A stretch of DNA of 64,000 bases, taken from positions 62,001 through 126,000 of the forward strand of contig NZ_JHEH01000002.1 of the NCBI RefSeq assembly GCF_000715505.1, read 5' to 3'. Below are positions 27,768-35,696 of the stretch, piece by piece; position 1 is the first letter of the stretch, and each line of letters starts with the position of its first letter. Position numbers and translations under genes: made by a program. The DNA is from Thioclava dalianensis (GTDB lineage: Bacteria > Pseudomonadota > Alphaproteobacteria > Rhodobacterales > Rhodobacteraceae). Under the pieces are notes generated by a model. The model worked only from the letters and a program-made list of their open reading frames with translations, was not told the DNA's origin and did not search any database.

Positions 27768-28463
27768 TCAATCGCGAAACCGCACGGCGTGCAGGCGTGA
27801 GCCTTCACGCTTGAGCCATGCCCGTTCGCTCTTATAGCCCGGACGCAGCCGCGCGACCTGCGACCAGAAGGCTGCGGAATGGTTCATCTCGACCAGATGC
27901 GCCACCTCATGGGCCGCCACGTAATCGAGCACCTCCGGCGGGGCCATGATCAGCCGCCAACTGTAAGAGAGCGCCCCCGAGCTGCTGCACGAGCCCCAGC
28001 GCGAGCGGGTGTCACGCAAAGTGATTCGCGTGTAGCTGCGTCCGAGTTGCTCGGCATACTGCGCGCTGGCTCGGTGCAGGCGCAGACGCGCGGCATGTTT
28101 GAAAAACGCCTCGACAGAGGGACCAAGCCGCGCGGGGTTTTCGGGCACCAGCAGGCGGTCTGCGTCGCACTGGGGGCTTCTGACCCGGGTGGGCGTGATG
28201 ACCAGTTCGCGCCCTTCAAACAGCACCGTGCCGCCCGCGCGCAAGACGCAAGGCGGCGCAATATCGGCGAGCGTTGCACGCAGCCATTCGCTTTGACTGC
28301 GCGCGAATGCCAGCGCTTCGCGTTCAGACGCGCCGGTTGGAATCGTAAGCGCCACCCGCCCGTCCGCGCGCGACACCCGAAGCGAGAACCGCCGGGCGCG
28401 TGCGGAGCGGCGCAGAACCAGCTCCACGTCGGGCAGTTCGGGGATCCGGGGCGGGCTGGACAT
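27768..28463 (-). CDS. YgjP/SprT-like zinc metallopeptidase (M48, DUF45)
   Basis: A 231-residue protein with the zinc motif HEVAHLVEMNHS (HExxH plus a third His), preceded by SRWGSCSSSGALSYSWRL, which is the family signature. Members are metal-dependent hydrolases of unclear substrate. ATG at 28463 follows AGGAGCC with good spacing and removes an implausible 48-residue extension. It reads towards the GntR gene with 31 bases between. Confidence 0.92.
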   Translation of the reverse strand: MSSPPRIPELPDVELVLRRSARARRFSLRVSRADGRVALTIPTGASEREALAFARSQSEWLRATLADIAPPCVLRAGGTVLFEGRELVITPTRVRSPQCDADRLLVPENPARLGPSVEAFFKHAARLRLHRASAQYAEQLGRSYTRITLRDTRSRWGSCSSSGALSYSWRLIMAPPEVLDYVAAHEVAHLVEMNHSAAFWSQVARLRPGYKSERAWLKREGSRLHAVRFRD

Positions 28464-28581
28464 GGTGGCTCCTGAGGCGGCGGGGTCGCGTTTGCGCGCT
28501 ATCTGCGCGAAAGGCTTTGACACCCGGCGGGCAGTGTGGCAACTGGCTGCGACTCTGAGATCACCAGCGCAGGAGAATTCC

Positions 28582-28908
28582 ATGCCGAAAGAGGAATGGG
28601 GCGTCAAGCGTCAGTGCCCGCATTGCGCGGCCCGCTTTTACGACCTGAACAACGATCCGATGACCTGCCCGGTCTGCGATAACAGCTTTACGCTGGAGAG
28701 CCTGACCGCGGGTCGTGGCCGTTCGCTGGTTTCGGAAAAAAGCACCGCAAGCAAAACCGACACGCCCGCGATCGAGGATGACGATATCGACAACGACACC
28801 AATGATGTCGAACTCGATGACGATCTGCTCGAAGATGACGATGATGACGACAATGTCTCGCTCGACGAGATTGCGGATGTCAGCACCGAGGACAAGGACG
28901 ACACCTGA
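28582..28908 (+). CDS. TIGR02300-type FYDLN acid protein
   Basis: A 108-residue protein. The N-terminal half has a zinc-ribbon-like pair of CxxC motifs (QCPHCAARFYDLNNDP and TCPVCDNSF) that includes the FYDLN sequence naming the family; the C-terminal half is almost wholly Asp/Glu, typical of this alphaproteobacterial family. Function unknown. ATG at 28582 follows AGGAG. A terminator follows 26 bases downstream. Confidence 0.93.
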   Translation: MPKEEWGVKRQCPHCAARFYDLNNDPMTCPVCDNSFTLESLTAGRGRSLVSEKSTASKTDTPAIEDDDIDNDTNDVELDDDLLEDDDDDDNVSLDEIADVSTEDKDDT

Positions 28909-28934
28909 ACGGGGTCGCCTGAGGGATCAAGACG

Positions 28935-28966
28935 GGCGCGGCGGGCTCTCCTGCCGCGCCTTTCTC
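28935..28966 (+). terminator. intrinsic terminator after the TIGR02300 gene
   Basis: GGCGCGGC at 28935-28942 pairs with GCCGCGCC at 28953-28960, followed by TTTCTC. Confidence 0.7.
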
Positions 28967-29041
28967 ATGGGCATGAGGAATCGTGTCGTCCCCTCCCAAG
29001 CACCTGCCGGATTTTTCGAGAGCCGGGTGAAAAATTCCCTC

Positions 29042-29070
29042 TTGCACCCGCCTGACGGTTTGCCTATACG
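29042..29070 (+). promoter_or_regulatory. promoter of tRNA-Ala
   Basis: TTGCAC (29042-29047) and TATACG (29065-29070) are separated by 17 bases and lie about 43 bases upstream of the mature tRNA, a standard stable-RNA promoter layout. Confidence 0.65.
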
Positions 29071-29112
29071 CCTCCCACGCAACGGGCAACGCCACGTTGC
29101 AAGACTTGGAAC

Positions 29113-29188
29113 GGGGCCTTAGCTCAGCTGGGAGAGCGCCTGCATGGCATGCAGGAGGTCAGGGGTTCGATCCCCCTAGGCTCCACCA
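29113..29188 (+). tRNA. tRNA-Ala (anticodon GGC)
   Basis: A 76-base cloverleaf: acceptor stem GGGGCCT with AGGCTCC, D-arm with AGCTCAGCTGGGAGAGC, anticodon stem CCTGC/GCAGG around loop ATGGCAT (GGC anticodon, reading GCC), T-arm GGGGTTCGATCCCC, discriminator A and encoded CCA. All stems pair with one G-T wobble in the acceptor. Confidence 0.97.
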
Positions 29189-29357
29189 AATCCTCCTGAA
29201 AAGCACCAGATAGCTCTGCCTTTCTCGTCAGAGGATTTGCCTCTGCCGCGCAGACCGGTGCTGTTTTCCCTACGAAAATCTAGGCTGCCTTGATCCGTGC
29301 CGTTAGGCCATGTTGATCCCGTCGCAGCCCTTCCCCTGTCAAAACCGAGGATGGCCC

Positions 29358-29912
29358 ATGAGCGACCATTTCTTCGTCGTGACGGGCGGCCCAAGTGCGG
29401 GCAAGACCAGCCTGATCACCGAGCTCGCCCGCCGCGGCTTTCACACAATCCCCGAATCCGGCCGCGCGATCATTCGCGAGGAGATGGCCAGCGGCGGAGA
29501 CGCCCTCCCCTGGGCGGACCGCATGGCCTATGGCGAACGGATGCTGGAGCGCGACCTGCGCGCCCGCGAGGACGCACAGGCGCTTTCAGGCCCCGTGATC
29601 TTCGACCGAGGCATTCCCGATATCTTGGGCTACCTGACGCTCTGCGGCCTCCCCGTGCCACGCCACGTCGCCGCAGCGGCCAAGACAGCCCGCTACAACG
29701 CCCGCGTCTTTCTGGCCCCCTACTGGGACGAGATCTTCACGCAGGACACCGAACGCAAGCAGACCCGCGCCGAGGCCGAAGCGACCTGTGCCGTCATGCG
29801 AGAGACCTACACCGCCCTCGGATACGAAATCACGGATCTGCCGCGCGCTGACATTGCAACACGCACCGACTTTGTCATGGAGCAGGTGCGTCTTTCGTTT
29901 ACGCAGCCCTAG
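29358..29912 (+). CDS. small AAA-type ATPase
   Basis: A 184-residue P-loop protein. Walker A is GGPSAGKTS at residues 10-18; VIFDRGIPDILGYL looks like the Walker B region. The overall pattern (ESGRAIIREE, AAKTARYN) fits the AAA_28/YjdM-like 'ATPase with kinase-like fold' group, where roles are unknown. It starts 170 bases after the tRNA gene; the ATG at 29358 is chosen because the protein begins directly with the beta-strand before the P-loop. No recombinase is seen that would mark a tRNA-borne island. Confidence 0.85.
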   Translation: MSDHFFVVTGGPSAGKTSLITELARRGFHTIPESGRAIIREEMASGGDALPWADRMAYGERMLERDLRAREDAQALSGPVIFDRGIPDILGYLTLCGLPVPRHVAAAAKTARYNARVFLAPYWDEIFTQDTERKQTRAEAEATCAVMRETYTALGYEITDLPRADIATRTDFVMEQVRLSFTQP

Positions 29913-29916
29913 CCGA

Positions 29917-31389
29917 TCAGAGCCCTGCGAAATGGAAAGCTTTGGTTTCGAGATATTCCTCGATCCCTTCTTGTGCCCCTTCACGCCCCAACCCTGAGGA
30001 TTTCACTCCGCCGAACGGGGCCTCGGCGTGGCTGACCGCCCCGGTGTTGAGCCCCACGAGCCCGACTTCCAGCGCCTCGCCAAAGCGGAAGGCGCGTTTC
30101 ATGTCGGTGGTGTAGAAATAAGCCGCGAGGCCGAAAGGCGTGCCATTGGCAATCTCGAGCGCCTCAGCCTCGGTCTCGAAGCGCAGGATCGGGGCGACCG
30201 GGCCGAAGGTCTCCTCTTGGGCAAAGCGCATCTGCATTGTCGCTCCCGACAAAACGACCGGATCGGCGAATTGTGCAGGCAGCGCGCGCGGCGCCGTCAC
30301 ACGGGTCGCGCCTTTCTCCAAAGCATCCGCGACATGGGCGTTGATCTTGTCCAGCGCCGCGGCATTGATCATCGGCCCGATCTCGACCCCGGCCTCGCGC
30401 CCATTTCCGACACGAAGCGCATCGACCCGCGCCGCCAAACCCGCGACGAAGCGATCATGGATGCCCGATTGCACGAGAATCCGGTTGGCGCAGACGCAGG
30501 TCTGCCCGCCATTGCGAAATTTCGAGGCCATCGCGCCTTCGAGTGCGGCTTCCAGATCAGCATCATCAAAGACGATGAAGGGCGCATTGCCGCCCAGCTC
30601 CAGCGACATTTTCTTCAGTGTCGGCGCGCATTGCTCGGCCAGAAGCGCGCCCACCCGGGTCGAACCGGTGAAGGACAGCTTGCGCACCACGGGCGAGCCG
30701 GTGAGCGTAGCGCCGATCTCTTCGGGACGACCGGTGACGATATTGAGCACGCCCTCGGGAATGCCCGCCCGCGCCGCCAGAACGCCCAGCGCCAGCGCCG
30801 AATAGGGTGTGAAATCTGAGGGTTTGATCACCATCGTGCAGCCCGCAGCCAGTCCGGGGGCAACCTTGCGGGTGATCATCGCATTGGGGAAATTCCAAGG
30901 TGTGATGATCGCGCAGACGCCTACCGGCTCTTTCAACGCGAAGATCTTCTTGCCCGGAACGGGGCTCGGGATGATCGACCCGTCGATCCGGCGCGCTTCC
31001 TCGGCAAACCAGCGCACGAAGGACGCCCCATACAGGATCTCGCCCTTCGCCTCGGCCAGCGGCTTGCCTTGCTCTGCGGTCAGGATCAGCGCCAGATCCT
31101 CGATGTGATCGTGCATAAGCTGATACCACGCCATCAAAATATCGGCGCGCTCTGCATGGGTGCGCGCCCGCCAGCTTGGCATCGCCGCAGCTGCCGCGTC
31201 GATCGCGGCGCTGGTCTCCTCGGCCGAACAGTCGGGCATATGGCCAAGCGTCGCGCCGGTCGCCGGATCAATCACCGCCATATCAGCGCGCGCGACCCAC
31301 GCGCCATTGATCAGGGCCGCCTCTTGCAGCAGTTCCGGGTCGTTCAGCTGCGAACGCAGATCAAAAGCGTCTGTCATCGGTATTGTCAT
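29917..31389 (-). CDS. NAD(P)-dependent succinate-semialdehyde dehydrogenase family
   Basis: A 490-residue aldehyde dehydrogenase, closest by eye to GabD/SSADH: catalytic Cys in NGGQTCVCANRILVQ, general base Glu in MSLELGGNAPFIVFDD, nucleotide-binding FTGSTRVG. These oxidise succinate semialdehyde from GABA, polyamines or related compounds. ATG at 31389 overlaps the stop of the preceding gene by ATGA, so it is translated with the tartrate-dehydrogenase-like enzyme. Exact aldehyde not provable here. Confidence 0.88.
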   Translation of the reverse strand: MTIPMTDAFDLRSQLNDPELLQEAALINGAWVARADMAVIDPATGATLGHMPDCSAEETSAAIDAAAAAMPSWRARTHAERADILMAWYQLMHDHIEDLALILTAEQGKPLAEAKGEILYGASFVRWFAEEARRIDGSIIPSPVPGKKIFALKEPVGVCAIITPWNFPNAMITRKVAPGLAAGCTMVIKPSDFTPYSALALGVLAARAGIPEGVLNIVTGRPEEIGATLTGSPVVRKLSFTGSTRVGALLAEQCAPTLKKMSLELGGNAPFIVFDDADLEAALEGAMASKFRNGGQTCVCANRILVQSGIHDRFVAGLAARVDALRVGNGREAGVEIGPMINAAALDKINAHVADALEKGATRVTAPRALPAQFADPVVLSGATMQMRFAQEETFGPVAPILRFETEAEALEIANGTPFGLAAYFYTTDMKRAFRFGEALEVGLVGLNTGAVSHAEAPFGGVKSSGLGREGAQEGIEEYLETKAFHFAGL

Positions 31390-32444
31390 GCTTGGGGGCC
31401 TGCGCTGAGAGCGGTCTTGACGGCGGCTGTGATCTCATCGGTGCTGCTCGCACCCGGGCGGGTGCCGACGCCGCGGCGGGTGGTGGCTTCCAGCGCCGCC
31501 ATCACCGCTTCGGAGGCCGCGGCTTCGCCCAGATGCTCCAGCATTTGAGCCGCCGACCAAATCGCGGCAATCGGGTTGGCGATATTCTGACCGGCAATAT
31601 CGGGGGCCGAGCCGTGGACCGGCTCGAACATCGAGGGACCGCTGCGATCGGGGCAGATATTGGCCGAGGCGGCAAAGCCCAAGCCGCCCTGAATGGCTGC
31701 TCCCAAATCCGTCAGAATGTCGCCAAACAGATTTGAGGCGACGATCACGTCGAGATCCTGCGGGGCCATCACCATCTTTGCCGCCATCGCATCGATATGC
31801 ATGTGGCTGACGGTAACATCGGGGTAGTCCTTGGCGACGAGGTCGGTCATCTCATCCCAGAACACCATCGAATATTTCTGCGCATTGGATTTCGTAACCG
31901 AGGTCAAATGGCCGCGTCGGGCGCGCGCCTGCTCGAACCCGAAACGGAGGATCCGCTCGACGCCCGCGCGGGTAAAGATCGCGACCTCGGTCGCCACCTC
32001 GTTCTCGCGCCCCTGATGGACGCGCCCGCCCGCCCCGGAATATTCGCCCTCGGTATTCTCGCGGATACACAAAATGTCGAACCCAGTCGCACGCAGAGGC
32101 CCCTCGATCCCGGGCAAAAGCCGATGCGGACGGATATTTGCATATTGATTGAAGGCCTTGCGGATCGGCAAAAGGAGACCGTGCAACGAGACGCTGTCAG
32201 GCACCGTCTCGGGCCAGCCGACCGCGCCCAGATAGATCGCATCGAAGCCGCGCAGGGTCTCGATCCCGTCGGCAGGCATCATCGCCCCGGTCTCGAGATA
32301 ATATTCGCATGACCACGGAAAGCTGGTCTTTGCCATCTCAAAGCCGAATTTGGCGCCCGCGACGTCAAGCACCTCCATCGCCGCATCGGTGACATGCACC
32401 CCGATCCCGTCGCCGGGGATCACCGCCAGATTGTAGGTCTTCAT
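31386..32444 (-). CDS. tartrate/D-malate dehydrogenase-like decarboxylating dehydrogenase
   Basis: A 352-residue isopropylmalate-dehydrogenase-fold enzyme. Motifs: IPGDGIGVHVTDAAMEVL at the N-terminus, IRENTEGEYSGAGGR, TSVTKSNAQKYSMVFWDE, and NLFGDILTDLGAAIQGGLG. That set marks tartrate dehydrogenase/D-malic enzyme (TtuC/DmlA) rather than LeuB. It uses NAD+ and a divalent metal to oxidise and often decarboxylate (2R)-hydroxyacids. ATG at 32444 follows GGAGAG. Second gene of an operon flanked by two aldehyde dehydrogenases. Confidence 0.88.
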   Translation of the reverse strand: MKTYNLAVIPGDGIGVHVTDAAMEVLDVAGAKFGFEMAKTSFPWSCEYYLETGAMMPADGIETLRGFDAIYLGAVGWPETVPDSVSLHGLLLPIRKAFNQYANIRPHRLLPGIEGPLRATGFDILCIRENTEGEYSGAGGRVHQGRENEVATEVAIFTRAGVERILRFGFEQARARRGHLTSVTKSNAQKYSMVFWDEMTDLVAKDYPDVTVSHMHIDAMAAKMVMAPQDLDVIVASNLFGDILTDLGAAIQGGLGFAASANICPDRSGPSMFEPVHGSAPDIAGQNIANPIAAIWSAAQMLEHLGEAAASEAVMAALEATTRRGVGTRPGASSTDEITAAVKTALSAGPQA

Positions 32445-32459
32445 AAATCTCTCCAAGGC

Positions 32460-33911
32460 TTAGAGGTCGATCAGCACGGATTTCGTGCGTCGGTTGGCAT
32501 GGTAGGCCTCGCGTCCCAGATCCTTGCCAAGCCCCGAGGCTTTCCACCCCCCGGTTGGCAGGATGTGATCGCGCGAGCGCCCGTAGCGGTTCACCCACAC
32601 GGTCCCGGCCTCCAGCCTGCGCGTCAGGCGCATCGCCCGGCTCAGATCCTTGGTGAAGAGCCCCGCGGCGAGACCATAGGTGGGATGGGCCGCGAGCGCC
32701 ATCGCCTCATCCTCGGTGGTGAATGTCTGGAAGGTCGCGACCGGGCCGAAGATTTCCTCGCGCACGGCGGGGCTCGTCTCGGTCACATTGCCGATCAGGG
32801 TCGGGCGATAATAGCTGCCCTCGCGATCGAATGCGCTGCCGCCGCAGATCAGCTCTCCGCCTGCATTGCAGGCCGCCTGCACGATGCTGTCGATCCGGTT
32901 CATCTGCTTGGCCGAAATGATCGGCGAGAACCCGGCCTCGGCGGCCATCGTATCGGCGGGAACATGGGTGGCAAACCGCGCGGCGAGCTTTTCGCTCAGA
33001 ACCGGCGCGACGCTTTCCTCAACCAAGATCCGCGACCCCGCGACGCAGAATTGCCCCGCATTGGGCAGGATGCCCCGCTCAAGGCACTCCGCGACCAGAT
33101 CGAGATCGCTATCGGCAAAGACGACCATCGGGCTTTTGCCGCCCAGCTCCAGCGTCATCGGCTTGATCCCGTGGCGCGCGATGTTTTCCATGATCGCCCC
33201 GCCCGCGCGCGTCGATCCGGTGAAGGACACTTTATCGATGCCGGGATGCCCGGTGATCGCATTGCCCGTGACCGGACCATCGCCCAGCACGACGTTGATC
33301 AACCCCTCGGGAATACCTGCGCGCACCGACAGCTCTGCCAGATAGAGCGTCGTGTAGGGTGTCATCTCGGAGGGTTTGATCACCACCGCATTGCCCGCAG
33401 CCAAGGCCGGGCCAAGCTTCCATCCCGCCATACTGATCGGGAAATTCCACGGGGTAATCGCGCCGATTACCCCGTAGGGTTCGTCCGCGATGTAGCCAAA
33501 GGCAGTGTCGGCGGTGGGCACAAGCACCCCACCTTCCTTATCGGCAAACTCCGCGAAAAAGCGGATCTGCTCGGCCGTCACCATGACATCGCCGGCCCGT
33601 GCCTGCGCGTAGGGGCGCGACGAACAGATCGCCTCCAGCTTGGCAAGCGTGTCGACCTCCGCCTCCATCAGATCGGCCCAGCGATGCAGGGCGCGCAGCC
33701 GCTCACGCGGGGCGAGCCCCCCCCAGTTCGAGCGGCTCAGCGCCGCGCGCGCAGCGCTCACCGCCTGATCGACGACACTTGCATCCGCACAGGGGATCGC
33801 CCCGATCCGCGCCCCGCTCGAGGGCGAGATCACATCGATGACTTCGGTGTCTTCGAGATAGGTGCCCCCGATGAAATGTCCCTTCGGCAGCGGGATGTCG
33901 AATTCTCGCAT
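32460..33911 (-). CDS. aldehyde dehydrogenase family protein
   Basis: A 483-residue ALDH. Catalytic Cys in PNAGQFCVAGSRILVE, Glu in MTLELGGKSPMVVF, FTGSTRAGG for NAD. This is a betaine-aldehyde/aminoaldehyde-dehydrogenase-like sequence by general pattern, but the substrate is not fixed. ATG at 33911 has a near-perfect AAGGAG seven bases upstream, which sets the start. First gene of a three-gene unit with the tartrate-type dehydrogenase and the SSADH-like ALDH. Confidence 0.88.
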   Translation of the reverse strand: MREFDIPLPKGHFIGGTYLEDTEVIDVISPSSGARIGAIPCADASVVDQAVSAARAALSRSNWGGLAPRERLRALHRWADLMEAEVDTLAKLEAICSSRPYAQARAGDVMVTAEQIRFFAEFADKEGGVLVPTADTAFGYIADEPYGVIGAITPWNFPISMAGWKLGPALAAGNAVVIKPSEMTPYTTLYLAELSVRAGIPEGLINVVLGDGPVTGNAITGHPGIDKVSFTGSTRAGGAIMENIARHGIKPMTLELGGKSPMVVFADSDLDLVAECLERGILPNAGQFCVAGSRILVEESVAPVLSEKLAARFATHVPADTMAAEAGFSPIISAKQMNRIDSIVQAACNAGGELICGGSAFDREGSYYRPTLIGNVTETSPAVREEIFGPVATFQTFTTEDEAMALAAHPTYGLAAGLFTKDLSRAMRLTRRLEAGTVWVNRYGRSRDHILPTGGWKASGLGKDLGREAYHANRRTKSVLIDL

Positions 33912-33990
33912 TGCGTGCTCCTTCAAGCTCTTGCGTCAAACTTGCGTGGATCAGGCAATCAATGCTGCTGAAATGGCCGCGCTTGCGAAA

Positions 33991-35391
33991 TTACCTGCGG
34001 TCCTCGTCCGGCTCGACGGTGAGATGATCTTGTCGTGGATCGCGCCTAAGCCATTGACCAACAGTGACCGGACGCGCCGGAGATTGGGCGCGCAGCCGCC
34101 CCGTTTGCGCGGGCGACCTCCCGGTCGTGGCCGCCAGAATTTCGGCTCCGGCCAGCTGGCAGTAGCGCCCCTGACACCGGCCCATCCCGACGCGGCTCAG
34201 CGACTTCGCGCGATTGGCGTCCCCGCCTGCCTCGCGCGCCAAAGCTCGCAAGGCCCGCGCGGTGATCCCTTCGCAGCGGCAAATGACAGCGCGATCGGGC
34301 AGCCCCCGCACCTGTTCTGCGGGCCAAGGAAAGGCACGCGACATCGCGGTCGCAAAGGCCTCCATCCGGGCCAGCGCGCGTTGCAGCGGCGCGGGATCGT
34401 CCTGCGACAGCTCGAGATCGTGCAGACAGGCGAGTGCGGCGAGTCGCCCCGAGAGCTCGGCCCCATCCGCCCCAAGCGGGCGCGCACCATCCCCGGCCAG
34501 ATAGATCCCCTGCCCCGCGCGCAGCATCGCATCGCGCTTTGGCAGCCATTGCGCAAAATCGCTGGACCATTCGAAGGATGCGCCCGCGAGATCCGCGAGG
34601 ATCGTGTCGGCGCGCAGGTGCCAGCCCATCGCCACCATATCGCAAGCCGTGACATGGGCCCGCCCCCGCCCATCCCGCCAATGCAGCGCGCGCACACCGC
34701 CGCTATCGCCGTCGATCCGCTCAAGCGACACAGCAGCGTGATAGCTTTGCCCCAGCGACAGGCGCATCCGCAAGCCGCGCAAGGTCACCCAAGGACGCGC
34801 GCAGGCCATCGCGAGCCCATGCCGGATCTGGCCCGACATCGGCGCGGTATCGAGAATCGCTGCGACCTCGGCGCCCGCATGGCGCAACTGGCAGGCAAGC
34901 AAGGTCAACAGCGGCCCGCTGCCCGCCAGAACGATCTTGCGCCCCAATGCCACGCCCTGCGCCTTGAGCGCGATCTGCGCCGCACCCAGACTATAGGTAC
35001 CGGGCAGCTCCCATCCCGGTACGGGTGCCAGCCGATCGGTTGCGCCCGAGGCCAGAATCAACCGGTCGAATTTCAGCGTGCAACGCCCCTCGGGGCCCAC
35101 GACCTCCGCCGCGCCGGGCCCCAGTGCCATCACCGTGGAGCTCGGGAGATAGGCGATCTTCTTTTGCGCCACCAGAGCATCGAAGTCCCGGTGCAGCCTG
35201 CGCGCTTTTTCTGCCTCGGACCCGTAAAGCGTGGTCGCGGGGCGCGTGAACCCCTCGGGCGGGCGGCGATAGATCTGTCCGCCCGCGCGCGCGGCGCTAT
35301 CGACGACAACGGGCGAAAGGCCCGCCGCGACGAGCGCTTGCGCCGCGCATATGCCTGCAGGCCCCGCGCCGATGATTAAGACCCGGGACAT
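33991..35391 (-). CDS. FAD oxidoreductase, HcnB/OoxA-like large subunit
   Basis: A 466-residue flavoprotein. FAD-binding VLIIGAGPAGICAAQALVAAG starts the protein; a second dinucleotide motif is near GRKIVLAGSGPLLTLLA. The C-terminal ~80 residues hold a BFD-like cluster-binding region with Cys in AVICRCEGIT and GRCQGRYC. This is the large subunit type seen in hydrogen cyanide synthase (HcnB), opine/octopine oxidase and D-hydroxyproline dehydrogenase. Its start overlaps the stop of the 2Fe-2S gene by one base. With the genes at 35391 and 40798 it can make the three-subunit complex. Confidence 0.88.
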   Translation of the reverse strand: MSRVLIIGAGPAGICAAQALVAAGLSPVVVDSAARAGGQIYRRPPEGFTRPATTLYGSEAEKARRLHRDFDALVAQKKIAYLPSSTVMALGPGAAEVVGPEGRCTLKFDRLILASGATDRLAPVPGWELPGTYSLGAAQIALKAQGVALGRKIVLAGSGPLLTLLACQLRHAGAEVAAILDTAPMSGQIRHGLAMACARPWVTLRGLRMRLSLGQSYHAAVSLERIDGDSGGVRALHWRDGRGRAHVTACDMVAMGWHLRADTILADLAGASFEWSSDFAQWLPKRDAMLRAGQGIYLAGDGARPLGADGAELSGRLAALACLHDLELSQDDPAPLQRALARMEAFATAMSRAFPWPAEQVRGLPDRAVICRCEGITARALRALAREAGGDANRAKSLSRVGMGRCQGRYCQLAGAEILAATTGRSPAQTGRLRAQSPARPVTVGQWLRRDPRQDHLTVEPDEDRR

Positions 35392-35696
35392 CAGCTCTCA
35401 TCCCCCGGCCAGCCCACAGGCTCGGAGCGCAGCCGCATCCCCGAGACCAGCGGCGTCGCGCAGGCCTGCACCCGCGCGCCGTCGTCTTGCCAGATCCAGC
35501 AATCCTGACAGGCACCCATCAGGCAGAACCCGGCGCGGCGCTCGGGGCCGAACTCGGCTTGGCGCAGGCTGCCTTTCGACAGCAAAATGGCGGTCAGCAC
35601 CGTGTCGCCCTCGAGCCCGGTCAGCGCCTCACCGTCGAATTCAAACGGCAAAGGCGGGCGGGCCTTTTCCGCCAGTCGCACCAACCGCCCGCTCAT
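35391..35696 (-). CDS. (2Fe-2S)-binding protein, HcnA-like small subunit
   Basis: A 101-residue ferredoxin-like protein. The plant-type 2Fe-2S ligand pattern is visible: FCLMGACQDCW (Cys-x4-Cys-x2-Cys) and a fourth Cys in VQACATPL. It is the small electron-transfer chain of HcnABC/Oox-type complexes. ATG at 35696 overlaps the stop of hyuB (ATGA) and the stop overlaps the next start, so the gene is locked between hyuB and the large flavin subunit. Confidence 0.9.
   Translation of the reverse strand: MSGRLVRLAEKARPPLPFEFDGEALTGLEGDTVLTAILLSKGSLRQAEFGPERRAGFCLMGACQDCWIWQDDGARVQACATPLVSGMRLRSEPVGWPGDES

Noticed and set aside
29113-29912. tRNA-Ala as an attachment site for an integrated island
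   Set aside because: No integrase, no repeat of the tRNA 3' end in the window, and no shift in gene style beyond it.
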